Below are positions 11,323 to 24,051 of a stretch of 64,000 bases of DNA, piece by piece. The notes under the pieces were generated by a model. That model ran no database searches. It had not been told where the DNA came from and worked only from the letters and a program-made list of their open reading frames with translations. Position 1 is the stretch's first letter. Every line of letters begins with the position of its first letter. The stretch comes from Arion vulgaris. Its lineage: Eukaryota > Mollusca > Gastropoda > Stylommatophora > Arionidae. Position numbers and translations under genes: made by a program. The stretch is from positions 43,065,779-43,129,778 of the forward strand of contig CM036754.1 in NCBI GenBank assembly GCA_020796225.1. The letters run 5' to 3'.

Positions 11323-11525
11323 GCCCGCCTGCCCAGCGTGTTTGTAGCGCGTTGGACTACGGGTGACTAGCCCTCTGTGAGTGCTGGTTCAATTCCGCGG
11401 GCGGGCAGAAAAGCCACAGGTTCCCCAGATTTACGGTGTTCGTTGCACCGAACCGAAGGGTTACGATGTCCATGACACCGAGCCGAAGAGTTGAAAGCTC
11501 AAGTGCTTCTGGATCGGCGGGGGAA
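11323..11525 (+). mobile_element. SINE-D, tRNA-derived, copy 1
   Basis: The head resembles a tRNA with a clear pol III B box (ggttcaattcc at about 11389-11399), followed by 'gcagaaaagccacaggttcc' and a tRNA-unrelated body ending 'aagtgcttctggatcgg'. Perfect 12-bp TSD gaggaagaatga at 11311-11322 and 11526-11537. Confidence 0.88.
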
Positions 11526-11561
11526 GAGGAAGAATGAAGAGTGTATTTAAACGGAAACCAT

Positions 11562-11754
11562 GCCCGCGTGTTCGTAACTCGTTGGACGACGAGTGGCAAA
11601 TCCCTGTGAGTACGGTTCAATTCCACGGGCTGGCAGAAAAGCCACAAGTTCTCCAGATTTACGATATTCGTGATATCGAACCGAAGGGTTACGATGTCTA
11701 TGACACCGAACCGAAGAGCTGAAAGCTCAAGTGCTTCTGGATCGAACAAAAAAA
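11562..11754 (+). mobile_element. SINE-D, tRNA-derived, copy 2
   Basis: Same family as 11323-11525 with a B box (ggttcaattcc) and a short A-rich tail. TSD ggaaaccat at 11553-11561 and 11755-11763. The body has the same 'accgaagggttacgatgtc' block. Confidence 0.88.
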
Positions 11755-12658
11755 GGAAACCATCAGTGTGCATACCTTTCCCTGCCTCGCAACAGAGTTC
11801 GTGCGTGTAGGCGGGGATCCTTCGCTTATTCTCAACAGAGGTTCACCAACACTACACAGAATGAGAGACACAGCCTAAAGCAAGGTAGGAAAAATATTGG
11901 GCGCCATGAAGAATATGTTGAAGAACGAACGACTAGGTCGAAAGAACGTACGCATCATGTACTGGAATTGTGCCAGCGTAAAATAAAGACGACCTGTCCT
12001 CGACAAACTCTTATATGGTGCTGACATCGTTGCCCAATATCCACGATAAGGTGGATACACTGTAGTGGCAGAGTCTATTTGACCAGGATGAGAAAAACAT
12101 CATCTTTTGTGGTGACTTTAACGCCAGGGGTAGACAGTGGGGTAATAATCCTACCAACAAGCAGGGTGCAAATGTTGAAGACGCGCTCGTGACATCGGAT
12201 CTGGTCTGTATCAATGATGGTAGAGCAACCAGACTAGCAAGTCGACCAGGGAACTCTAACAGTGTCATTGATTTGGCATTAATGTCTCCCACTCTGTTGT
12301 CGCTGTGCAAATGGAGTATGCTTGGATATCACGGCAGTGATCACTGTCTGTGCATGATCCTGGTCGAGAAATGCAGAACATGGGGGAACAGAGATCGTGT
12401 GCACAGCTTTCTGTATGACACAGCAGGGTGTGACACTATCAGCAAGATCAGACGCAGTAAAATTAGACCTCGCAATATACAAAGGAATCTGACTCAACCT
12501 CCATGGTGGAATGAAATGGTCGCTGAAGCCTGGCTGATTAAAAGACGAGCTGTCAAATTGTGGCAGAAAGCCAGAAGAGCCACTAACACACAACCTGCAT
12601 ATACCAAGGAACTGAAAAAGGACATGGAAGATAAAACGGTGTCCTTTAAAGCATGTGC

Positions 12659-12868
12659 TTTAAAGTCTGTCCAGCGTGTTCGTAGCGCGTTGGACTACGG
12701 GTGACTATCCCTCTGTGTGTGCGGGTTCAATTCCACGGGATGGCAGAAAAAGCCACAAATTTCCCAGATTTATGGTGTTCGTGGCACCGAACCGAAGGGT
12801 TACGATGTCCATGGCACCGAGTCCAAGAGCTGAAAAGTTCAAGTGCTTCTGGATCGGAAGGGAAAAAA
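12659..12868 (+). mobile_element. SINE-D, tRNA-derived, copy 3 (nested in LINE)
   Basis: Full SINE-D with B box 'gggttcaattcc' and an A9 tail. TSD aaagcatgtgc at 12648-12658 and 12869-12879. It lies in the LINE coding region after the endonuclease. Confidence 0.9.
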
Positions 12869-13240
12869 AAAGCATGTGCAAATCTGGCTAAGAGTGTTAC
12901 ATGGGACGAATTTCTGCAGTGGGCTGTTCGCTGAAAAATCCCTGTCGTCGTTCTGGAGATTTCACCAGCGCATGAATGGTACTGCGAGACGTAAATGCAT
13001 CCGTGATTTCCAAAGCACTGATTCAATCTGGAAAAAGACAGATAAAAATAAGGGTACAACTCTCTTCAAACGCTATTTGCAGCAGACAGACCACAATGAA
13101 GAGGCAGAAAGACTCATTACATAGGGGGCCATAGCAGAGTTGTGCAGCGATGTGGTGTTAGATGAAGAACTATGTGTCACTGCTGAGATTATAAGGAATA
13201 CACTGAAAACCTCTGGAAGCACTGCGCCAGGTCCTGATGG

Positions 13241-13697
13241 CTCTCTCTCTCTTTGCCTTTTTACGCCGGGTTGGGGCATAGGCCCTCAGCCAACTCATGC
13301 TAAGTCTTCATATTTCTAGCTATCTCCTGCAGCTCCCTCCAGCTCTTCTTTATATTGTTGATCTCCGCCTCCAAATCTCGTCTCCATGTATTTCTTGGCC
13401 TCTCCTTCTTTCGCTGTCCCTGCAGGTTCCAGGCAAGGACCCGTCTTGTTATATTCCTCCGGTTTTCGCAAAGTGTGTCCTATCCAGCGCCAGCGTCTTT
13501 TTTTAACCTGTTCGTTCACTGGAATCTGTCTTAATTCTCTCCATAAGTTCCTCATTTGTGACCCTATCATACCATCTTAGTTCCTCTATTCTGCACAGAC
13601 ACCAGTTGATGAATGTTTGCAATTTATGTGCTATTGTTTTAGTTGTTCTCCATGTTTCTGACCCATATAGTAGAACTGCTTTAACATTAGAGTTAAA
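13241..13697 (-). mobile_element. RTE-type LINE 3' fragment nested in family R LINE
   Basis: Reverse strand reads VKAVLLYGSETW, FINWCLCRI, RWYDRVTNEELMERI and KKRRWRWIGHTLRKP, the usual C-terminus of RTE-type reverse transcriptases. TSD tcctgatgg at 13232-13240 and 13698-13706. Removing it rejoins the host LINE motif APGPDG to IRYKDIV. Confidence 0.88.
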
Positions 13698-15902
13698 TCC
13701 TGATGGCATTCGCTATAAAGATATTGTCGATTTATCGAATGACGACATGGCGGACCTGGTAAAAGAATTCAATGTCGGTATCAAGGACGGTGCGATCAAG
13801 GAAGAGTGGCTTCATAGCTACCTACTACCATTGCCGAAGCATAACAAGGATCACTCTCAGATAGCTGGCTACAGAATTATTGCATTGCAAAATACGACAG
13901 GCAAACTTCTTGAGAAAATCATATCACGTCGACTGGCATGGGACCTCGAAAATCGTCATATCTTTCCACACACTCTCGGAGGTTACAGATTTGGGAAAGA
14001 AACATGGTGCAACGCTGCAGTCTTCGCCTATGATGTCTTCGAGGATTTCCATGCAGGTATTGAAACATGTGCGGCAATGGTGGACTTGGAAGACGCATAC
14101 AACAGAGTGCCCTATAATTATCTTATGCACCGGCTTATCAAACTCCAGGTGCACCATCTATACATAAGATGGATAGCTGCTGTGCTATTAAAAAGGAAGG
14201 TTGTACTGCGATGTGGTGGTTGGTTTTCTGAACCAGTGACTGTATATTCCGGATTGCCACAGAGCTCTCCTCTTTCACCTGTCTTATTCAACATATACAC
14301 GGTGTCAATCATAAAACAACAACTCGATGGCATGGGTAGAACTTTTTAATTTGCTAATGACATTCTAGTGTATAGACAGGGTAAAGACGGATGCGATTGC
14401 CGGTGAGATACAGAAGAAACTTGACAGCATCACAAACTGGTGTGATGTCTCTGGTGCACTAGTTAACCCTACAAAAGCGACAGTAACATGGTTCTCACTG
14501 AATAATCACACTGTTAACGCATGTACGCCTATTGTAGAGCTTTGCAGTGTTGGTTTGTCCGGAGTTAAATCAATGAAATTTTTGGGTGTGCAATTTGACC
14601 GCAGCCTGTGTTTCAGGGAACATGTTGAGTAAGTCATTGTCAAAGCAAGTAAAGGTTTAGCGGCAATGAGAGTTATGGCGGCTGCTAATATCGCGCAACG
14701 GCCGCTTGTCATCCTGTATCAGACACTGGTTCTCTCCATTTTTGAATATGCAATGGCCATCCTCACTGTTAGTAAAACACAAATTGAAAGACTGGAAAGA
14801 ATACAGAATGAGGCTAAGCGTATCATTCTCGGTTGCACACGGGATACAACCTGCATGGCGATGAGGTTTCTCCTGGATTTCCTGACCATGGAGTATAGAC
14901 TCAAGATAGCTAGAGCACGTGCTTAAGACTGATAGTTAAGACTATCATTGATGAAATCTGCAATGAAGGTGCCGTTGTGATTTACACGGATGGATCGGTA
15001 GTTCGTCACGAAAAGTCCGCATGGGCCTTCTCTGCAAGTTCATATGGCAGAATGGTCCATGAGGCCAGTGGTGCATTTCGTATGACAACAAGCAGCATGA
15101 CAATGAAGTTACTGGCGGTGACTAATGTTTTACGTTGGCTGGAGTCACAAAACTACACTCATGCGTGCGTTCTGAGTGATTCATTGAGTATGATCCGCAA
15201 GGTAGAGGCTGGTTTGGTGCACAGGCAATGGACTGAATCTCTATAAGCGTCAACAATTTGCAGAATCACACTTATCTTCGTTCCGGGGCACATGGGTGTC
15301 GTTGGCAATGAGAGAGCTGACAGGTTAGCTGGCTCTGCCACCATATCAGCAGGCCAGCCAATGGATAGAGCTGATATTTTGAACGCCCTCATAGAGTGTG
15401 GCCGCAAAGATTTTCATTTAAACCAATCCACGTCAACTACTAGATTGCAGGAGCTGGGTTTGAAGATTGTAGTAGCAAGAAAAGAACAGCATAACAGGTA
15501 CGTGAGTAGGCTCATCAATCAAAATCGAACTGGTACGGTCAGTCGCTGGACTCTGTTGGAGATATTGCGAAGGAGATCGGAGCACCTATGGACATGTCCG
15601 GAGTGCAATGAAGATAGTCCAAACTGAAACTAAAACTGAAACCGTTCGGTATTCGGTATGTGCTGGGAAGATTGAATACGTATTGATACATCCACAAAAA
15701 TGTGGCAACCGGAAGTGCACATAACAAAGCTGTCATGGAAGGTCGGCTATCTTACATATAATGATCAACAGTGTTAAAAGAATTATTACTATGTTATTTG
15801 GACATGAAAAATTCGAAATATAAGATTATTCATACATAAGTTATAACTATAGTAGGCATTTAATTGTCTTGTAAAGTCCCTTACTTAGTTTAAAACCCAA
15901 AC

Positions 15903-16193
15903 ATGTCCTATAGGGATGTGGGAAGGGGTAGTAACTCGGGTCCGCGGCCTGATGAATTAAATAATTATAATAGTGAAAAGCGTGGCCGCGGTAAGTTTTC
16001 CGAACCTCCAAGTCGTTTCCAACAATATCAGTATGACTACTATTCTAGACCAGATGTTGCCCCTCGAAGTGCACCACTATTTCCAGTTCCAGGAGTAGTA
16101 GGTCTGCCACTACTTCGACCTGCAGCAACAAATATGCCACCAGTCCACAGAGCTGACTCGCCACCTAAAAATGTACATCCACCACAGTCTCAA
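15903..16193 (+). CDS. ZNF318: ZNF318-like protein, coding exon 1
   Basis: Starts at ATG 15903 after an in-frame TAA at 15891-15893, so the start is well bounded. 97 codons end at donor gtaagta (16194). Composition is rich in Arg, Ser, Pro and Tyr (MSYRDVGRGSNSGPRP at the start), with no recognisable domain, as expected for the disordered N-terminus of this family. The exon ends in phase 0 and joins 20447 in frame. The LINE at 11764-15640 ends only about 260 bp upstream, so the promoter must be short or lie within repeat sequence. Assignment to the gene rests on phase and composition, less on direct homology. Confidence 0.7.
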
Positions 16194-16527
16194 GTAAGTA
16201 GTAATATCAATATTTATCGTTTCATATAAGATTAGAGGTTATTAAAATCTTATCAGGTTTATGATTCGTGTCAGCAGAGCTTGCCACAATTCAATTAATA
16301 TACCTCACTCAGTTATATACAATTGAATATTGTTAATAGCCACATTCTAATCATTCTTCACCAACAATTGAATTGTTAATAGCCACAATATGACAGCGGT
16401 GATAGCGGAGCGGTTTCAACATTGGACTGGTTGCAATTTTTAATTTGAAATAATTTGTTTACATGTACTCTGACAGCAATGTAACAGTAAGTAGTTACAC
16501 TCATAACCTTAAGTCTTATACATTATA

Positions 16528-16812
16528 CAGGGTGTTCAAGATAAAAGCAGCCCCATTGACAACAAACCAAAAGTTGCCAGCTACTTATTGCCGGTGTGTC
16601 TATTTACTATTTAAACCGGTTCTGACTAGCTCGTCCAACATCACATTTGTTTATCGCCCCTTCCCGCACTACAATCACACACAGTCACACAACCTTGACC
16701 TATACTACGTCATAACTGAACCTTCTCATTTTCATAAACATATGCCAGATTAGCTCCCTTGACGACGATGCTTCCTTAACGATGAGGCTGCTTTTATATC
16801 TTGAACACCCTG
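16528..16812. mobile_element. MITE with 25-bp terminal inverted repeats, TA target site
   Basis: Left end cagggtgttcaagataaaag matches the inverted right end (ttatatcttgaacaccctg). It is flanked by TA on both sides, as in Tc1/mariner elements. There is no coding capacity. A second copy in the opposite orientation is at 52379-52635. Confidence 0.88.
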
Positions 16813-17837
16813 TATAACACAATAACTCAAACTAGCAGTACACAGCCGTTAGTTAAGTAATTCCCAAGGACAATCATCAATGCACTGGCAGGTTATCTGG
16901 TAGCGAGTCGGTATTACAATTTATAAGTGAGCTGTAAACATTGAATACTGAATATATCAGTGGATGGCAAAAAGGAGGTGATGGTCAACATTGGATGTTA
17001 ACTGAATAGAACATTCCTTTGAAATGCAGACTAAATCACTGCTGGACACAAAGGTTTGTTGTAATCAGTACACTTATTTCATTTTCTATATTTACCAAGT
17101 CGGTAATTATTTTTCAGCAAATATAGACAGCCATGAGAAAATACGTATCAATTTTGTTATTAATTAATTTGATATATTTTTATGGGGATGCTGATAGCGA
17201 AGTCAATAACACACTTTGCTAGTACCACGTTCCATGCTAATTCCGGGATTTGAAGCAAAAAATATTTTTGGTGTGCACACACTGCTGGACTACAGATTTT
17301 CTGATCATTTACTGTTTTCCCCATTATACCTTATAGTATGAGACAGGCTCTTTACTTGTATCAGAAGACTTCACAAGGATACTTACTACTTTGTCTGTCC
17401 ACAGTTAAGAATAGACGACATTGTTGTTTAAATAGGGTTAATATGAAGTTGAATGGTTTAGAACTGAACAGGTTATTGTTTCTAGGATTATTGTTGAGCT
17501 GCATAGTTTGTGTAACACTCTTGACAGGTGGCTTGTCATTTCTGCAGAGAGAAATGGAGCCAATGTGGGGAAACCTGGCGCAAATGAAGTCAATCCTTCA
17601 CTTTTAGACCATTAAAAAAAAAAAGTTAATGTTAAACATTTGTTACAAATTTCACATAATATATTAACAATAGAGTTGACATGTACCAAACGCATAAAAA
17701 ATATGAGTTATTGTTAGATCACACAGGAACTTTCAACAAAAGGGAGGAATAGGTACAGAAGGTCCTCTGTTTAAGTATTTTACTAATACAGTTATTTTAA
17801 TTCATGTCCATGATGATTGTTCACCATGAAAATCATG

Positions 17838-18070
17838 GCGTATTCTTTACAGGACGTTACCATCAAACACAGTAAATGAATTGTTGATTTTATAGGCACC
17901 ACTCATACGTTCAGCAGTTTGCCATTGCTTTCTGAATGGTGAGGGATATTTTTACTTTTCATAAAAATCCATGAGAACGGTTCCAAACTGCCAGCCGCAG
18001 AGTTTGAACCAGGTACTCTTGGGTTGGGATCAAGCTCAATACCACTTAGCCACAGACACCCATATTCACA
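17838..18070 (-). mobile_element. tRNA-derived SINE (reverse)
   Basis: Reverse strand shows an A box (tggctaagtgg) and a B box (ggttcaaactc) in the head at about 18000-18065, then a body reaching 'gtaaagaatacgccatg'. A sister copy at 63385-63615 has the same head and body. Confidence 0.78.
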
Positions 18071-18487
18071 TTGTTCCCCTAATTCATCAGTTTTTGACAT
18101 GAGACCCATTGCAGAGAAAGACATAGCACTCCGATTGGATGTCAGATGTACAAATTTATATTCTCAATTAATTAGTAAACAGTTTATATGTTTGCCTTTC
18201 TTTAATTTTAACTTTTAGTTGTGGATCTGTAACCTTATCCAAAATATGAGAGTGACTATACTATGTACAGACAAAATTAAATTCTGTAAAATAATTAATA
18301 TAGCATATTTAACCCTTAAAGCCTGAAATCATGATATACTAGTCTGAGATGTAAATGTCTCCTACCCAGACTTACTGTCTTATATTTCTGACAAGACTTT
18401 TGTCATTATTTGTTGGCAAGAGAAAAGACTGTCGTTATTTGTTGACAAGCGAAGATAAATTGTGTGCAGATGTGATGTAATGCTAGA

Positions 18488-18600
18488 GTGGTTACTGGGG
18501 CCCAAATTAGATGTGTAAAGAATATAACCACTGTTACCTACCAGACATGTTGTAAGAGGCGACTAAGGAGGTTGGAAGTGGGGCTAGCTACCCCACCCAG
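18488..18600 (+). mobile_element. SINE-B 5' fragment
   Basis: Head 'gtggttactggggccc', then 'gtaaagaatataaccactgt' and 'taagaggcgactaaggaggt'; the similarity then stops. Sense orientation relative to the gene. Confidence 0.65.
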
Positions 18601-20446
18601 GGAAATCCATAGTTCGGCCAGTACATGGGAGTGTATGGAGGTGAAATCCATGTAATCTGTAAATTAATTTTATACAATTTGGTCTGCTGCAAAAATATAC
18701 TCAGCAGAAATATCGGAGATGGTGGAGTAAGTCAACAAATTATATAGCACTTAGTTGTCAAATTATCTTGTTTTTAATACCACTCTAATCTGTGCTGTTT
18801 TACTCAGAAGCTCTGGAGAATGGGTTTTTAAGGAACAGGTGGCCAGGGTTCAAAGAGTTAAGACAAATTTGTCCTTGCTTTAATATATAATATAGCAATG
18901 TTTGTAAAGTTCCAACACATTTTTCCCACAGTTAACAATGAAACTAATGATAACACTTTTATTAAAGTGATGAACAGATTAGAACAAGTTGTCACTCAGC
19001 ACCTCAGAGCAGAATCGAACCTGCTGTTACAAGTATGCACAATTTAAATTATGCAATTGGGCCATGTGTACATCGCTGCATAGCTCATACTTCAAGACTG
19101 CATATACTTTAAGACTGCCCTGAATACGATTAGTGAGTATCATTATCACAGCGCTCCGGACAGGTCCATAGGGGTTCCCTTTTATAAATATTATATACTG
19201 AGGCAAACCTACTGGCCCATTGAAACAGTACAGTTAACTGGGGCAGATTGTTCTCATGTCAAGGTGTTACCATGCTCAACAAGTGGTTCGATTCCGTGTT
19301 ACCTATTTCTGATTTTTTCTTCTCTCTTGTTTGGTGTCTATATGTCCTAAGAACTTTACATACCTGTTTAGCATTTGTTTTGCTTTTATATCATTATGAA
19401 GGGTCACAGATAACGAAGTTGGTAACATTCTGAGTTAGTACCCACGTGCCAGGGAAATATGTGGTCTGTGCCCAAAAACTCCTAGTGTGCACACTGTATG
19501 TGGTTGGACTACAGGAGACCCTGATCCCTTACTTGGGGGTCTAAATTACAAGTACCTCTGAAGTAGGAGTACGGCTTGATTGAATAACGAGGGACACTGG
19601 GGATAAGGAAAGCATCCTTCATGGAAAAATCACTCTTGAGTTGCCATAATAATCACCAAACCCACACCTGAATTTATAGCCTGAGAACATAAAAAATTGG
19701 TTATGAAGTTGATAAATTGTATAGTTAGCCTTGTCTTTTATTGTTGTTGAATGTTGCAGAGACAAACTTATACAGAACAAAATGATAACACTACTTGTAC
19801 ACCAAATTCAAGATAGACATGTCTAGCTGCTGTCGCTGTGAATTAGCAGATATGATGGCAGCACATGTCCTTCAAAACTCCACCACAGGTGGACCTCAGG
19901 AGAAGAATGTGGCCCACACCCACTACCTTCATAGAGAAATTGTATGGGAGAGCTGAAATCTTGAAACAGACAGCAGACTGTATCAGAGAATCTGGAATCC
20001 TAGTTTAAAATAAATGATGTTTGCGGAAAAAGACTTAAAAACTGCATTGAAATGTTATCAGTTTGAAAGTGATGTTATACATTACAATTCAGTGTTGAGT
20101 TATAAATTACAATGGGATATCATAAGTTGCAATGCAATATTGTATAGGAAATATTATAATAAGTTGCTATTGTTCAGGGTACCTATCAAACTAAGATGGC
20201 TACTGCAAATTGGATCAGAATGTGCTGATGTCAATTTAGCCCAAATATTACATGAAACAATGCTTGGCACAGTGCACAGCAGTTGCGTTATTTTATTACA
20301 CAATCTTGGCACACATTGCTGCAGTTAATAATACAGAATGAGTTAAATTAACATAATTCTCAATAAAAGTGATTAATCCAGTTTTCTGTTTATTCTTGTG
20401 AAAGTAATTATTAATATTCTTGTAGTCTCATTCCATAATCTTACAG

Positions 20447-23400
20447 GGTGCTAACTTTGGAGATAGTTCAGCTGCTGCCAGACACGTGAGACAGAGTTCT
20501 GACAACAGAGAGCAGACAAGAGGAAAATCTGCCAGCTCTAAGTCGCAAGGGGATGACAGGAAGTTGGGACAGAGTGTTGACAACAGAGAGCAGACGAGAG
20601 CATTCTCTAAGTCTCAAGCAGATGGCAGGAAGTTGCCACCACCAACAGATATTGAGTCCCGAAGTGAGAGAAAGTACAGAACCGAAGAGCGCCGCTTCTC
20701 TCGAAATGACGATGTTGATTCTGCTAGACACAGAGAAAATTTCAGTGATGATATTCAGAGTCATTCTCATCACAAGGATGAAAATAAAAGCATGCAGCAA
20801 AATTATAAGAGCAGATCGGGAAACTGGCAAATCTCAGAAAACAAACTTGAGTCTTGAGGACTTGATGCAAGATGAAAGGTTAAAAAGTGTTCTGTTTGCT
20901 GGGATATCCAAGGCCACAGCAAAGTTAGAGCAGTCCTTAAAAGACACTGGTGGTGGAACTTCTGAAAAGGTTGCTTTAGCTGATAATTTTTTAAGACAGT
21001 CTAAATCACAACTGCTGCCATCGTCATCTGCAGATATTTCTTCTGGACCTAAGTCCATACTGAAACGGAAAACTGAACAGGAAAAAATTGATCAGGCAAA
21101 AGTTGATCAGACGAAAGTTGATAAGGAAATGGACTCGTCAAACAATGAAACTTTAAACAAATTAAGTGCGTTGGAGAGGACGCTACATTTGTTGCGTGGC
21201 AAGGCTAATATAATGACTAGTTCTGACAGATCAGAGAAAGATAACCAGAAACAGTCCGCAGTACAAAAAGGTGCTCTCGGACAGCTGTCATCCTACGACG
21301 ATAGTGGGGATGATACTGAGATTGTTTATAAAAATGATACGAGAAAGATACAGTCCCATACTAAGCAAACTGCACCAAGCTCTAAACCTTTCTGGTCTGT
21401 TGGTACTCCCCCTGCAGTGAAAGCAACTGGTGAATCATTTGAGGATCAAGAGAAACTCTTTGAACAGTGGAGACAATCTATTAATCGTGGTGCAGGTGAG
21501 CAAAAAACCATAACTAAAGAGAACAAATTGCTAGTAAATCCATTAGAAAAAAAAAATGTGCCGCCTAGGGATCCAGCCAGTTCTTCGCAATCTCTAAAAG
21601 AGACTGATGACAATGAGGAACTAGATTCAACAGTTCAAAACATTCTTCATTCAATTGGTTTCAACTTTGATTTGTCCAAAAGAATGCAAGAGTTAGCTCG
21701 GCTGAAGAAGAAACAATTGGATACATTGAACACAGGAAACATTAATCAATCTGCATCGTTTTTAGGCAACAGTGAGAACCTGATGCAGGATGTCAGAGCT
21801 GCTTTGTTCAGTGATAATCAAGAAGAAACAGATATTAAACATCTGATCAAAGTGGAAAGAGTTGGTACACAAAAGGATGGATGGAGTGATTCAAGTCATG
21901 CAGGCACAAACTTCATTCGTGGAAGCAGAAGCCCAGAGCATATTTACAGAAATACAGATGAGCAGAGACATAGAAGAAGACCAACTCTAGAATATCAGAA
22001 TAAAACATGGGAGAAATCATACATAAAGGAGGACTTGGCCGAAGTAAGTTCAGAAGAAGAAAAATGGTCTGAATCAGGATTAAGAAAGACTACAGAAAAA
22101 ATTGTCAAAATGCCATACAAAAGTTCTGAGGTTACACAACGTTCTTTTTCCAAAGAGAGAGATGTAATTACATTTCCACACAGCAGGCATCTAGATAGTG
22201 ATGAGATGCAGGATATAAAAAATGCATCTAGTCGGCATAGTGAAAGATCTCATTGGATTCCTGAGAGACTTACGGATGAGCCAAAAAGTAGGTATTCTCC
22301 ACAAGAAAGAGAATATGCAGAGCTATTCAAAAGTGTACCGCATCTGTTAACACGAATAAAGGAAGTATTGGGCAGAGGTGATTTGCAAACTATGTTGTTA
22401 CCATCTGATTCTGGGCCTGCACATGTTGAAGACCTTAGAGTTACCTCTAGAGCAGACTATGATGATGAGTCATTTGGTGAGTCATCTAGGAGAGTCGTTA
22501 TTGCTTCCGAATCTGATCAAAGAGATGTGACACAACCCCCAGTATACAGAGGGTCAAGATCTCCAGTTTACAGTGGGTCAAGATCCCCAGTTTACAAAGA
22601 GTCAAAATCACCAGAAAGAAGAATTTTCAGAAAAAGATCTGCCTCTCCATTGACATCTCCAGCTGCTAAAGAACGTAGAGTTTTTGGTGAAAACACAACT
22701 TATAGTCAGCATCATCCATATTATGAAAGACCGCCAGAGCAGAGGGAATCACTGGTTACTCAGTCTCTTGATCATAATAGTTTATCGTATTATACATCAT
22801 CTGCGTCTCTCAGAAGCTCGCAGGCTGTGACCAGTGATAGTGGGCTATGTACATCTGAAGGAATAAAGCCTCCCATAATGGGTGCTTACATTGGAAGAGA
22901 AATTACTAGAAAATCACTTGAAGGCCGCACATCTAGGTCACCATTTAAGTCTAGGTCCAGATCACTGAGCAGACATACATCAAGATCTCCTGGCAGGCAG
23001 AGATCAAGATCCCCTGGTAGGCAAAGATCACGATCTCGCAGCAGGCAACGATCAAGATCTCGCAGCAGGCGACAATCAAGATCTCGCAGCAGGCAACGAT
23101 CAAAATCTCGTAGCAGGCGACGATCAAAATCTCACAGCAGGCGACGATCAAAATCTTGCAGCAGGCGACGATCAAGATCTCACAGCAGGCGAAGGTCGAT
23201 ATCCAGCCACAGACGAAGATCAAGATCCAGCAGCCAGCGAAGATCAAGATCTCGCAGCAGGCTAATTTCAAGATCCCTGGGCGACAAAACCAAGATTCCC
23301 AGTCAAACAGAAAAATGAATCCCTAAATAAGAACAGACCACACGCCAAAGCTTTTGATAATCTTAGACAAATTGGAAACCGTCACTCCTCAGTGCAGGGC

Positions 23401-23877
23401 GTACCATCTATCAGTCTGGATGATTCAGACAAGTGGCTGCAATTTATCCATTTAGAGGATCCCAAAAGAGGTAAAAATGACAACGCTGGCAGTGATTTCA
23501 AACCAGAAACAAATAAGCAGAAAAAATCACAACAGATTTCAACTTATGTGTCTCATGTTCAATCAGAGGGTAGGCAAACTTATTATGGGCATGAAAAACC
23601 ACAACCGGCTGTAATTGATGTGTCCAAGCGTACATCAGAACGCAATAAAGATCAGAAAAAACCACAACCGGCTGTAAATCATGCATCTAAGATTACATCA
23701 GAGAGATGGAAAGATGGACAGGAAAAGAAATTACTTTCTACAAGTAATCTGTCTACGCTAGAACCAGATCATAGGGAAAGTTATCTGCAGAATACAACAG
23801 TCGGATCAGAGTTTTATGATATAGTGCACAGACTAGAGCATTTATCTGAGACAGAGAAGGCAAATACTGTAGTGAAG
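20447..23877 (+). CDS. ZNF318: ZNF318-like protein, coding exon 2 (RS domain; two frame breaks)
   Basis: Acceptor ttacag (20441-20446), donor gtaaga at 23878. About 1,143 residues if two one-base shifts are allowed. The frame opens as GANFGDSSAAARHVR, shifts near 20810-20850 (around 'gatcgggaaa') to KTNLSLEDLMQDERLKS, and shifts again near 23275-23285 (around 'ccctgggcga'). Family landmarks: GPKSILKRK (about 21047-21073), the helical NILHSIGFNFDL block (about 21640), ELFKSVPHLLTRI (about 22320), and an Arg-Ser domain at about 22930-23280 made of SRSRSR-type dipeptides. RS domains act in nuclear speckle targeting and splicing-factor contacts. Both shifts fall at GGG runs, so sequencing or assembly indels are the likeliest cause. 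Confidence 0.85.
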
Positions 23878-24051
23878 GTAAGAAAACAATCATTGATGGC
23901 TTATGTTATTGTTGCCATTGTTTTCATTATTTCTGTATGTGCATTACTGCTAAACTGAAATTTGCCACACTGTTCACCATTAGATAATAGACAAAAGTAA
24001 CTCAATTTTCATTAATTAATCAACTATTTTTTGAAGGTATAATGTGAATTG

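Larger units (their letters stand above)
11764..15640 (+). mobile_element. LINE (family R): endonuclease, RT, RNase H, with nested insertions
   Basis: The longest retroelement here. It starts with a 5' region (shared with about 28950-29030) and an apurinic-type endonuclease N-terminus reading MYWNCASVK (about 11957). After an internal deletion come GDFNARGRQWG (about 12112-12144), SVIDLAL (about 12261) and GSDHC (about 12333-12347), the endonuclease catalytic motifs. A reverse transcriptase follows (about 13690-14900) with DLEDAYNRVP, SGLPQSSPLSP and a mutated active box FANDILVY after a stop at 14347. RNase H has IYTDGS (about 14979), LSDSLSM, VPGHMGVVGNERADRLAG and a C-terminal zinc-like motif EHLWTCPECNED near 15580-15612. 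It is broken by a SINE-D (12659-12868) and an RTE fragment (13241-13697). Stops and frameshifts make it inactive. Confidence 0.9.
16194..20446. other. ZNF318-like intron 1
   Basis: 4.25 kb holding a MITE (16528-16812), a reverse tRNA-derived SINE (17838-18070), a SINE-B piece (18488-18600), a scrap of family R LINE 3' end (about 19145-19180, reverse) and a SINE-C-like tail (about 19520-19640). The rest is AT-rich. A possible small exon at 18932-19032 is discussed in the findings. Confidence 0.6.

Noticed and set aside
17338..17607. Open frame of 89 codons with a hydrophobic stretch
   Set aside because: Its end is shared with a SINE-like sequence near 44950, there is no homology signal, and it lies in an intron. 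Chance frame.
11323..18070. tRNA genes suggested by A and B boxes at several sites
   Set aside because: The heads do not fold into full cloverleafs by eye, are followed by shared SINE bodies, and several carry TSDs, so they are SINEs.
20014..20328. Open frame of 104 codons before ZNF318 exon 2
   Set aside because: No recognisable motif, no splice sites fitting the exon phases, and AT-rich composition like the surrounding intron.
22951..23271. Antisense frame rich in Cys and Ile
   Set aside because: Mirror image of the Arg/Ser-rich coding region of ZNF318 exon 2.
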